From: Christensenellaceae bacterium
Lineage (GTDB): Bacteria; Bacillota; Clostridia; Christensenellales; DTU072
Direction: 5' to 3'
Length of the DNA: 5,216 bases
Assembly: GCA_031260775.1 (NCBI GenBank)
Contig: JAISKW010000116.1
Span: 1 to 5,216, forward strand
Positions 1 through 4,876 of the stretch are shown piece after piece. The stretch's first letter is position 1. Each line of letters opens with the position of its first letter. The notes below the pieces were generated by a model that was not told where the DNA came from, did no database searches, and saw only the letters and a program-made list of their open reading frames with translations. Both the position numbers and the translations under genes were made by a program.

Positions 1-799
1 ATCCCGTGAAGGTTTCAAACCGCACGCTTATTCCGACAGATGCCGGGCAGCCGTTTTCCGCCTCGTACGCTTCGAGAGCGTTCAAAACGATGCGGTGAAC
101 CTTTTCTTGCGAGTCTTCCTCGGTAATAATTTTGAATCCCGACAAGTCCTCAACGCAAAAGCACTTGTTCCGTTCGTCTTTTAAGCGGTCTAATATGCCG
201 CCGGCAAGCGTAAGCAGCGGCGTTTGTCCTGCGGAAGATTGCGACTCTCCCGCTGTTCCGACAATGACAAACCCGTTTGTGATAAGCGTCGCACCGAACA
301 ACCTAATTTTTGTCGCCGCCTCGCTCTCGGGTAAAACGCCGTTCGCGCAGTCCGCGAGAAGCTTTTGTTTTAGAAGGTTCGAGTCCTGTAAAAAGCTGTT
401 AAGAATGCTTTGTTCGCCGCGTTTTTTTTCTAAATGTTTTACGGCATCCTTTACTTTTTCGATTATAACCTCGTTTCGGAGAGGTTTTAAGATGTATGCA
501 AAAACGCCGCTTTCGATGGCTTTTTGAGCAAAATCAAAGTCGCTGTAGCCGCTTAAAAGTATGATTTCGCCGTCAAATTTAATTTTGTTCAGTTCCTCGA
601 TAAAAACGATACCGTTCATTACCGGCATTTTAATGTCGCTGATAATGATATCGGGAGAAAACTCCGCCACTTTTTGCAGCGCGTCTTTGCCGTTAGTTGC
701 CTCGCCTACAACGGTAATGCCGCACGCAGCCCAATTAATTGTGGACTTTAATCCCTCCCGTACGAAATATTCGTCGTCCACAATAAGCAGCGTGTGCAT
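1..799 (-). CDS. YesN/AraC-family response regulator, N-terminal part (C-terminus beyond left edge)
   Basis: This is a two-component response regulator, partial: 266 codons are visible from an ATG at 799 and the frame stays open to the window edge. Residues 1-120 form a receiver domain. It begins MHTLLIVDDE with the acidic pair D8/D9; the phospho-acceptor is D55 in IIISDIKMP, the switch Ser is S83 in LLSGYSDF, and the conserved Lys is K105 in ILKPL. Residues 121-145 look helical (linker). Residues about 146-266 match in position the degenerate middle domain of YesN-type regulators, and VGIS at 255-258 resembles a motif often seen there. In that family an AraC-type helix-turn-helix follows at the C-terminus (total about 500 aa); here it would lie outside the window, so the AraC part is inferred. 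YesN-type regulators usually act with a membrane sensor kinase on carbohydrate uptake genes; no kinase is visible. The start is set by the receiver fold. There is no Shine-Dalgarno upstream, and a candidate -10 lies 8 bases before the ATG. Confidence 0.93.
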   Translation of the reverse strand, partial: MHTLLIVDDEYFVREGLKSTINWAACGITVVGEATNGKDALQKVAEFSPDIIISDIKMPVMNGIVFIEELNKIKFDGEIILLSGYSDFDFAQKAIESGVFAYILKPLRNEVIIEKVKDAVKHLEKKRGEQSILNSFLQDSNLLKQKLLADCANGVLPESEAATKIRLFGATLITNGFVIVGTAGESQSSAGQTPLLTLAGGILDRLKDERNKCFCVEDLSGFKIITEEDSQEKVHRIVLNALEAYEAENGCPASVGISVRFETFTG

Positions 800-807
800 A
801 TATCTAT

Positions 808-816
808 TTTATACCA
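808..816 (-). promoter_or_regulatory. Candidate extended -10 promoter of the response regulator gene
   Basis: Read on the minus strand this is TGGTATAAA, an extended -10 (TG-n-TATAAA). The hexamer occupies 808-813. No good -35 is found 17 bases upstream, which extended -10 promoters tolerate. The predicted transcription start falls at about 801, only about two bases before the ATG at 799, so the mRNA would be leaderless or nearly so. This fits the absence of a Shine-Dalgarno. It is a motif match only. Confidence 0.4.
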
Positions 817-872
817 TTTTGCGTTTCTTTGGGAGAGGGGCGGCTTGTGGGATGCTCGCTAAAAAATGGTAC

Positions 873-902
873 TTGCATATAGGGGCTATTCCGTTCTAAA
901 AT
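873..902 (+). promoter_or_regulatory. Candidate promoter of the zinc-ribbon gene
   Basis: TTGCAT at 873-878 and TAAAAT at 897-902, separated by 18 bases, give a plausible sigma-A-type promoter. The -10 box ends ten bases before the ATG at 913, so the predicted start is near 909 and the leader would be about four bases. No Shine-Dalgarno lies in front of the ATG. The promoter is back-to-back with the response regulator promoter in a 113-bp divergent intergenic region, so a shared regulator could act on both. This is a motif-based call. Confidence 0.4.
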
Positions 903-912
903 AAACTGTATT

Positions 913-1374
913 ATGGGCGACAACGTAGAAGAGGCAAAAATTCCGACCCGTGCAGAATTAAAATACATATGTCCTGCTTGCGGAAGCGAAAACGGCATAG
1001 ACACGGCGTATTGCGTTAAGTGCGGAAGCGAAAGACAACGCGGTGAGTTTGTCGAGCAATTAAGAAAGTTGTACGGCAAAAACAGACCCGCGGAGGAGAA
1101 GTCCGAGGCAAACGAGCTTGACGTCGATATTGTTTCGGCTCCTGCCGAGGAAGTCGCAGAGCCGGTAACGGTTGACGAGGTTCCTCAAGAGCCAATCCCC
1201 GACGATACCGTGTTGTACGTCCTTGACGATGCTCCCGCAGCCGCGCCTGCCGCGCCGTATATGCCCTTTATTGTTGTGCCGTATGTGAACCAAGGGCAGC
1301 CCTTGTATCAGTACGACCCGAGTATGGCGTACGTTCTTGAAACGCCGAAGCCTGAGGACGACGCAAAAAAATAG
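913..1374 (+). CDS. Zinc-ribbon protein with long disordered acidic/proline-rich tail, function unknown
   Basis: A 153-aa protein of unknown function. Residues 20-37 form a small zinc ribbon with four cysteines in a CxxC-x10-CxxC pattern (C20, C23, C34, C37; CPACG and CVKCGSE knuckles), a fold that binds one zinc structurally and often mediates protein or nucleic-acid contacts. Residues 41-57 are basic and probably helical. Residues 58-112 are rich in Glu, Asp, Ala, Pro and Val and look disordered. Residues 113-145 are rich in Pro, Tyr and hydrophobics (PYMPFIVVPY, then PLYQYDPSMAY), and the end is charged (EDDAKK). There is no signal peptide or membrane segment, so it is probably cytoplasmic. 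The ATG at 913 is the only sensible start although it lacks a Shine-Dalgarno. The next plus-strand gene begins 71 bp downstream. That it is coding rests on the zinc ribbon and on the reading-frame composition; no specific role is claimed. Confidence 0.85.
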   Translation: MGDNVEEAKIPTRAELKYICPACGSENGIDTAYCVKCGSERQRGEFVEQLRKLYGKNRPAEEKSEANELDVDIVSAPAEEVAEPVTVDEVPQEPIPDDTVLYVLDDAPAAAPAAPYMPFIVVPYVNQGQPLYQYDPSMAYVLETPKPEDDAKK

Positions 1375-1381
1375 CCGGTTG

Positions 1382-1393
1382 CGCAAATTTGCG
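1382..1393. repeat. 12-bp perfect palindrome between the zinc-ribbon and small membrane protein genes
   Basis: CGCAAATTTGCG is its own reverse complement and lies 8 bases after the zinc-ribbon stop codon, upstream of the candidate -10 of the next gene. It could be an operator half-pair. A 12-bp palindrome is expected about once in a window of this size by chance, so only its intergenic position makes it worth noting. Confidence 0.3.
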
Positions 1394-1418
1394 GATAACG
1401 GTAGATAAACGGACAAAT

Positions 1419-1436
1419 AATTGCATATAATTGCAA
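1419..1436 (+). promoter_or_regulatory. Consensus -10 TATAAT inside an inverted and direct repeat, small membrane protein gene
   Basis: TATAAT at 1426-1431 matches the -10 consensus exactly and is flanked by TTGCA (1421-1425) and TGCAA (1432-1436), a perfect inverted repeat centred on the hexamer. The same bases also form a direct repeat, AATTGCA at 1419-1425 and again at 1429-1435, a 10-bp period or about one helical turn. The predicted start is near 1438, giving an 8-base leader before the ATG at 1446. No convincing -35 lies 16-18 bases upstream, which suggests an activator or a weak promoter. This is inference from motifs. Confidence 0.4.
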
Positions 1437-1445
1437 GAGAATAAA

Positions 1446-1640
1446 ATGATTAAATTCACATTAGGTTTCATTATCGGTGTAGTAGTCGCCGCGGCAATAA
1501 TCCTTATTACGTGGCACATCCCCGGAGGTCAAGAGCTTCTGATAAAGCTTTTTGACTTAGGAAAGGACAAAACGCTTGATTTACTCACCAAGGGTAAAGA
1601 GGCCGTTGATGCCGCCGGCATTGCATATTTGCTGATTTAG
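1446..1640 (+). CDS. Small single-span membrane protein, function unknown
   Basis: A 64-aa protein not matched to a known family. Residues 5-22 form one hydrophobic segment (LGFIIGVVVAAAIILITW), preceded by a Lys, so the N-terminus is probably inside. Residues 25-64 follow a pattern of alternating Leu/Ile and Lys/Asp/Glu consistent with an amphipathic helix on the membrane surface (LIKLFDLGKDKTLDLL). It is too short for a secreted enzyme and has no cleavage site that I trust. An in-frame TTG at 1431 would add five residues, but it overlaps the TATAAT box; the ATG at 1446 is preferred. AAGAGA a few bases upstream is at best a weak Shine-Dalgarno. It follows the zinc-ribbon gene by 71 bp on the same strand and is followed by two terminator-like hairpins, so it is the last gene of a short plus-strand unit. 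Coding status is likely but rests on the membrane segment and context. Confidence 0.7.
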   Translation: MIKFTLGFIIGVVVAAAIILITWHIPGGQELLIKLFDLGKDKTLDLLTKGKEAVDAAGIAYLLI

Positions 1641-1672
1641 TACAGTCCTTAGCGTAAGCAAAAACCTTGATT

Positions 1673-1702
1673 GCGGTATTGAGTTACCGCTTTTCTTTCT
1701 TG
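1673..1702 (+). terminator. Rho-independent terminator after the small membrane protein gene
   Basis: A perfect 6-bp stem, GCGGTA (1673-1678) with TACCGC (1685-1690), a 6-base loop, then a T-rich run TTTTCTTTCTT from 1691. It lies 32 bases after the stop codon at 1640, the usual position for terminating this plus-strand gene. The stem is short, but the T tract is good. Confidence 0.65.
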
Positions 1703-1733
1703 TAAAAGGAAGAATATTCAGAGTCGCATAAAT

Positions 1734-1770
1734 GAAAAGCGGCGGAGATTATCCGTCGCTTTTCTGTTTT
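1734..1770 (+). terminator. Second, longer hairpin between convergent genes, possible bidirectional terminator
   Basis: A 12-bp stem, 1734-1745 (GAAAAGCGGCGG) with 1753-1764 (CCGTCGCTTTTC), has a 7-base loop and one wobble pair (G1742 with T1756). On the plus strand it is followed by TGTTTT. On the minus strand the wobble becomes one mismatch and the stem ends in CTTTTC followed by ATTTAT. It sits 26 bases downstream of the minus-strand gene ending at 1790 and about 95 bases after the plus-strand gene ending at 1640, so it may stop transcription from both sides. Confidence 0.6.
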
Positions 1771-1789
1771 CGAAGCTATCGGTTTCCGG

Positions 1790-2047
1790 CTAAAAAACCC
1801 GGAGCATTGCGAAAATAGGGGTGATAACGGTCGAAAAGAAATAAACAAATCGTAAAGCAAAGGCATCGATATTGCGGCAAAAGCCTTGAATACCGTTGTT
1901 TACCGCCTTTGCAAAAGCGTCCGCGCGCCCGTCGCCGCCGAAAATGCGATACGCGCCGTATTTGCGCAATAATGAGTCTATTTTTGCGTTTTTACTCCCC
2001 CGAACTACCACGGAGTCTAAAAAACGGTTTGCGATGTCTGTTAACAT
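1790..2047 (-). CDS. 85-aa protein translationally coupled to the XRE-pentapeptide gene, unknown function
   Basis: I do not recognise this protein. It is 85 aa. Residues 1-58 are soluble-looking and mildly basic, with probable helices and a glycine-rich turn (IFGGDGRADAF, residues 35-45). Residues 62-82 are strongly hydrophobic and aromatic (FALRFVYFFSTVITPIFAML), which could be a C-terminal membrane anchor. The coding call rests mainly on context. The ATG lies one base after the TAA of the upstream gene (TAA-A-ATG), and GGAG at 2058-2061, within the last codons of that gene, is spaced 10 bases from the ATG. This arrangement is typical of translational coupling and suggests that the two products act together. 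A terminator-like hairpin lies 26 bases beyond the stop. No cysteine pairs or catalytic motifs are evident. It could be a lineage-specific partner or a fast-evolving accessory protein. Confidence 0.65.
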   Translation of the reverse strand: MLTDIANRFLDSVVVRGSKNAKIDSLLRKYGAYRIFGGDGRADAFAKAVNNGIQGFCRNIDAFALRFVYFFSTVITPIFAMLRVF

Positions 2048-2048
2048 T

Positions 2049-3137
2049 TTATCTGTTCTCCGTGAGACTCACTCCGGTAAGGTCGGCTTTGGTGTTCTTC
2101 AAGAACGCGTAAGTTATTGCATCCGCCGTGCAGTTCGTGAAAACCACGCGCTTCAGCTTAACGTTTTTGAAAAAACAATCCTTAAAATTCACGTTCTTGA
2201 ACTCAACGTTCTTGTAATCGCAGTCGATAAACGCGCATTCGGTCATATCGCCTTCGAATACCTCATTGGTAATTTGCGAAAAACTGAACGTCGTTTTGTC
2301 CCAAACCGCACCCGACAGAGTATTGCCGTTAAAGGTGCAGGTTTTAATGCCCGTACTCTTAAATTTTACATTAGAAAAATTGTTTTTCAAAACGCTTGTC
2401 ATTTTGAACTCCGCCTGCGTTAGGTCGCCGCCTTTGAATGTGCAATTTTTTATGCCGGTGAACAAAAATTTGCTGCCCTCAAGCACAGCATTGGTAAAAT
2501 CGCAATCCTCAACGGAGTTGCCCTTGAACGCGCTTTTTGATAAATCCGCGCCGACAAACAGGCAATCGTCAATGTCCGAATACGAAAACCTGCCGTTTGT
2601 GTTCTTAAGCCCCGAAAAGTCCGAATCGCGCCACGCGGAAGAACCCATATTTAACCTTGCCGACGCGGCCTTGTACGCGTTTTTAACGGTATCCTTTATA
2701 GATTCGCCGAGGGTGGCGGAGAAATCCGCGCCGTCGAAGTCCCTGCCGTGCCTTCCGTGAAAGGCGAACCCTTTGCCGAACTCGCCTCCGCCGTCCTCGA
2801 AGCCGCCGTCCTCGTAGGTATCCTCCGCCTCGTCGTCGGTGTCGGCTTTTATAGGGTCATCTATATTGTCTTTTTCTCCGCTCTGCTGCACGCGTTCTTC
2901 CGGTGCAGCAGAGAAACCTGTTTCGGGCGCGGTTCTGTCCGAAAAGTAATTCAAATCTACGCCTAAAACGTTTGCGAGTGTGTTAAATAACAGGATATCG
3001 GGCATAGATTCTCCCCTCTCCCATTTGCCCACGGCCTGCGGGCTTACCGATAACAGCTCCCCGAGCTGCGCTTGTGAATAGCCGCGCGCCTTGCGCGCCG
3101 CCGTAATTTTTTCTCCGATAATATTTGCATTAAGCAT
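2049..3137 (-). CDS. XRE-family helix-turn-helix protein fused to a pentapeptide-repeat solenoid
   Basis: A 362-aa protein with three parts. Residues 8-65 are a Cro/C1-type (XRE) DNA-binding domain, with the recognition region at SQAQLGELLSVSPQAVGKWE (21-40) followed by RGESMPD. Residues 70-140 are a low-complexity linker, very acidic at 90-116 (many Asp/Glu) and then glycine/aromatic-rich (GGFEDGGGEFGKGFAFHGRH, 111-130). Residues 141-165 look like an amphipathic helix. Residues 172-338 are about 33 consecutive pentapeptide repeats with central F, L, I or V every fifth residue (such as ADLSK, SAFKG, CDFTN, AVLEG, CTFKG), which should fold as a right-handed quadrilateral beta-helix. Pentapeptide proteins include DNA mimics that bind gyrase (Qnr, MfpA), but most have unknown roles. 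The N-terminal domain argues for transcriptional regulation, possibly of its own promoter. The ATG at 3137 is chosen because GGAGGAG precedes it at good spacing; an in-frame ATG 33 codons upstream lacks an SD and would overlap the promoter. It lies 111 bp downstream of thrC and is coupled to the 85-aa gene. Confidence 0.92.
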   Translation of the reverse strand: MLNANIIGEKITAARKARGYSQAQLGELLSVSPQAVGKWERGESMPDILLFNTLANVLGVDLNYFSDRTAPETGFSAAPEERVQQSGEKDNIDDPIKADTDDEAEDTYEDGGFEDGGGEFGKGFAFHGRHGRDFDGADFSATLGESIKDTVKNAYKAASARLNMGSSAWRDSDFSGLKNTNGRFSYSDIDDCLFVGADLSKSAFKGNSVEDCDFTNAVLEGSKFLFTGIKNCTFKGGDLTQAEFKMTSVLKNNFSNVKFKSTGIKTCTFNGNTLSGAVWDKTTFSFSQITNEVFEGDMTECAFIDCDYKNVEFKNVNFKDCFFKNVKLKRVVFTNCTADAITYAFLKNTKADLTGVSLTENR

Positions 3138-3143
3138 TGTGTT

Positions 3144-3152
3144 TTCTCCTCC
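3144..3152 (-). promoter_or_regulatory. Shine-Dalgarno of the XRE-pentapeptide gene
   Basis: On the minus strand GCGGAGGAGAAAACACAATG contains GGAGGAG with about eight bases between it and the ATG at 3137. This decides the start at 3137 over the longer reading frame beginning at 3236. Confidence 0.8.
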
Positions 3153-3183
3153 GCAAAAGGGCTTTGCCCCGTTTGCTAACACT

Positions 3184-3220
3184 ATTATACTATCGGTTTT
3201 TCGAAAAAACAGAAACTGTT
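3184..3220 (-). promoter_or_regulatory. Candidate promoter with overlapping inverted-repeat operator, XRE-pentapeptide gene
   Basis: On the minus strand a consensus TATAAT lies at 3184-3189, predicting a start near 3177 and a 40-base leader. The -35 position for a 17-base spacer (3207-3212) reads CTGTTT, a poor match. That position falls inside a perfect inverted repeat, AACAG-TTT-CTGTT on the minus strand (3208-3220), and the spacer contains a second palindrome (TTTTTCGAAAAA on the minus strand). A symmetric site over a weak -35 is what one expects for repression by the XRE protein encoded just downstream. The same repeat followed by a run of six T on the minus strand could instead be a weak terminator for thrC. 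Binding is inferred. Confidence 0.45.
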
Positions 3221-3248
3221 CGTTGCTTTTTGACAACTGTCGGTTGTA

Positions 3249-4748
3249 TTATGCCCTATTTGAACGGTTTGCAAGGATTTCGAAGATTGCTTCCTTGGTT
3301 TTTGTCTTATCGATAACGGCGGTGTGTAAAACGGGCAGCGTTTTCAGCGCGGCAATCGGTTTAGGGACGGGCTCGTCGGTGTAGGAATGAAGCTTCTTTA
3401 CCGCATCGAACGCATCTTTGCCGCCCTTGCCTGTCAATGCCGTCAAAACGTCCTGCGGAAATTTGTAGGGGCTTGCCGTTGAAACGACCACGGTTTTGTT
3501 TTTGTCGGACGCGCTTTCACAATAGTTATAAAACGCGCTCACGGCGACGGCGGTGTGAGGGTCGATTAACTCGCCCGTCATATCGAAGAAACTTTCGATT
3601 GTTTGTTTGGTCTCGTCCTCGTCGGTGCTGAAGGCGGCAAATTCGGGAAGCTTGTCGATAAAATCGTCAATATCCACATTGTACAGCCCCTGCACGTCAA
3701 GACGGGACATTAAATCCGCCGTTTTTCCGCCGTTCCGTTCGTTGTACTCGAACAATAAACGTTCAAGATTGGAGCTGATTAAAATATCCATCGAAGGGGA
3801 AATCGTTTTGATGAACGGACGGTTTGTGTCGTAGCGTCCTAAGGCGAAGAAGTCGGTAAGTACCGAATTTGAGTTGCTCGCAACGATTAATTTATTTATG
3901 GGCAGCCCCATTTTTTTTGCGTAATAGCCCGCAAGAACGTTGCCGAAATTGCCCGTCGGCACGACAAAGTTTATTTCCTCACCGTCAACCCCCTCGTCGC
4001 CTGCGACGATATCTAAATATGCGGAGATATAATAGACGATTTGAGGGACTAACCGTCCGAAGTTTATGGAGTTCGCAGAGGACAAGTAATATCCTTGTTC
4101 CGCGCATTTTGCGGCGGCATCGGCGTCCTTAAAGAACAATTTAACGGCGGTTTGAGCGTCGTCGAAGTTGCCGTTGATGCCTATGACGTGAACGTTGTCG
4201 CCCGTTGTCGTCTGCATTTGGAGCTTTTGCATATCCGAAACGCCGTCAGCGGGATAAAAGACGATGATTTCCGTGCCGTCAACGTTTTTGAACCCCTCGA
4301 GAGCAGCCTTGCCGGTATCGCCGCTCGTGGCGACTAAAATAAGGGTTTTGCCGGGAGCGTCGGTAATTTTACGCGCGCCGGTCAAAAGGAACGGGAGGAG
4401 CGTTAACGCCGCGTCCTTGAATGCTTGGGTCGGTCCGTGCCAAAGGTTCATAAGGTAGAGGTCGTCCTCGATTAATTTGATATGCGCCGCATCCTCACCG
4501 TCAAAAAGGGAATAGGCTTTTTTTGTGTAAACCTCTAAGTCCTTATAAGAGTAGTCGGTGAGGTAGAGTGAAATAATATAAGCCGCTCTTTCGGCATAAG
4601 TCATTGTTTGGAGGGTTTCCAAATCGTCCTTAGAGAGCGCAGGGAACTCCTCGGGAACATACAATCCGCCGTCGGGGGCGATGCCGTTTAATATTGCCTG
4701 ACTTGCGCTGACTGCAGGACTTTTCCCTCTTGTACTTACAAATTTCAT
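3249..4748 (-). CDS. thrC: Threonine synthase
   Basis: A PLP-dependent enzyme that converts O-phospho-L-homoserine and water to L-threonine and phosphate, the last step of threonine synthesis, in the cytoplasm. At 499 aa it matches the long E. coli/fungal-type class (fold type II). Residues 1-85 form the typical N-terminal domain (STRGKSPAVS; GIAPDGGLYVPE). The cofactor lysine is K111 in HGPTQAFKDAAL (104-115). The PLP-phosphate loop region includes ATSGDTGKAAL (140-150). Further family motifs are SANSINFGRLVPQ (224-236), PTGNFGN (264-270) and DPHTAVA (396-402). The protein looks complete and intact. The ATG at 4748 is chosen because AAGGAG (4756-4761) lies seven bases upstream and the family N-terminus begins there; the frame is open to 4826 but without an SD. 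No other threonine gene (hom, thrB) is in the window. It stands between a terminator upstream and an independent promoter downstream, so it is probably monocistronic, perhaps with read-through into the XRE gene. Confidence 0.97.
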   Translation of the reverse strand: MKFVSTRGKSPAVSASQAILNGIAPDGGLYVPEEFPALSKDDLETLQTMTYAERAAYIISLYLTDYSYKDLEVYTKKAYSLFDGEDAAHIKLIEDDLYLMNLWHGPTQAFKDAALTLLPFLLTGARKITDAPGKTLILVATSGDTGKAALEGFKNVDGTEIIVFYPADGVSDMQKLQMQTTTGDNVHVIGINGNFDDAQTAVKLFFKDADAAAKCAEQGYYLSSANSINFGRLVPQIVYYISAYLDIVAGDEGVDGEEINFVVPTGNFGNVLAGYYAKKMGLPINKLIVASNSNSVLTDFFALGRYDTNRPFIKTISPSMDILISSNLERLLFEYNERNGGKTADLMSRLDVQGLYNVDIDDFIDKLPEFAAFSTDEDETKQTIESFFDMTGELIDPHTAVAVSAFYNYCESASDKNKTVVVSTASPYKFPQDVLTALTGKGGKDAFDAVKKLHSYTDEPVPKPIAALKTLPVLHTAVIDKTKTKEAIFEILANRSNRA

Positions 4749-4755
4749 AGGTAAT

Positions 4756-4761
4756 CTCCTT
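4756..4761 (-). promoter_or_regulatory. Shine-Dalgarno of thrC
   Basis: AAGGAG on the minus strand with seven bases to the ATG at 4748. It fixes the thrC start at 4748 rather than the upstream in-frame ATG at 4826. Confidence 0.85.
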
Positions 4762-4772
4762 AATTTTAACTC

Positions 4773-4801
4773 AATATGTAAAATCAAGGAACTTTTGGCA
4801 A
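4773..4801 (-). promoter_or_regulatory. Tentative thrC promoter
   Basis: On the minus strand TTGCCA (4796-4801) is followed after 17 bases by CATATT (4773-4778), a moderate sigma-A match with a predicted start near 4766 and a leader of about 18 bases. The -35 overlaps an imperfect inverted repeat (TTGG and CCAA arms around GCATTTG). The leader is too short for a T-box or riboswitch. A promoter is expected here because a strong terminator separates thrC from rpiB, but the exact boxes are uncertain. Confidence 0.35.
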
Positions 4802-4826
4802 ATGCCCAACCGCGGGGCAGCGGCAC

Positions 4827-4848
4827 AAAAAACCCCGTGTTGCGGGGT
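4827..4848 (-). terminator. Rho-independent terminator after rpiB
   Basis: On the minus strand ACCCCG, loop CAACA, CGGGGT, then a run of T (six in all, including the last paired base). The stem is a perfect 6 bp and GC-rich (4832-4848). It lies 29 bases after the rpiB stop, so rpiB transcription should end here and thrC needs its own promoter. Confidence 0.88.
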
Positions 4849-4876
4849 CTTCGGAAAGAGAAGAAAAAACGGGCGG

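Noticed and set aside
132..899. Plus-strand open frames at 132-527 and 561-899
   Set aside because: They lie opposite the response regulator, whose minus-strand frame has clear receiver-domain motifs. Their translations show no family features and they lack convincing start signals.
852..899. A 15-codon plus-strand mini-ORF (ATG at 852, TAA at 897) preceded by purine-rich GGGAGAGGGG, a possible leader peptide
   Set aside because: The candidate promoter of the zinc-ribbon gene lies inside it, and there is no attenuator-like hairpin or codon run. The purine stretch is also too far from the ATG (about 11 bases or more) to be persuasive.
804..1416. Minus-strand open frames at 804-1079 and 1060-1416
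   Set aside because: They are antisense to the zinc-ribbon gene, whose four cysteines and acidic tail explain the sequence better.
1684..1866. Minus-strand 60-aa open frame
   Set aside because: It overlaps the end of the better supported 85-aa gene and runs through both terminator-like hairpins.
1896..2760. Long plus-strand frames at 1896-2423 and 2266-2760
   Set aside because: They are the complement of the pentapeptide-repeat region. Repetitive codon use on one strand keeps the other strand open, and the translations show only echoes of the repeat.
3083..3103. GCGCGCC-TT-GCGCGCC short GC-rich direct repeat
   Set aside because: It falls in codons for the Ala/Arg-rich first helix of the XRE domain and is explained by coding.
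3159..3169. Small hairpin (GGGC, 3-base loop, GCCC) with T run in the leader of the XRE gene, possible attenuator
   Set aside because: The stem is only 4 bp and there is no alternative pairing partner or leader peptide to support attenuation.
3138..3236. N-terminal extension of the XRE protein by 33 residues, starting at 3236
   Set aside because: There is no Shine-Dalgarno, the extra residues precede the normal XRE start, and the stretch contains the TATAAT, the inverted repeat and the real SD.
4749..4826. N-terminal extension of threonine synthase by 26 residues, starting at 4826
   Set aside because: It would begin next to the rpiB terminator T run and include the thrC SD. The family N-terminus aligns with the ATG at 4748.
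4749..4831. Possible threonine T-box or other riboswitch upstream of thrC
   Set aside because: Only about 80 bases separate the rpiB terminator from the ATG, too short for a T-box, and no specifier loop or antiterminator bulge is visible.
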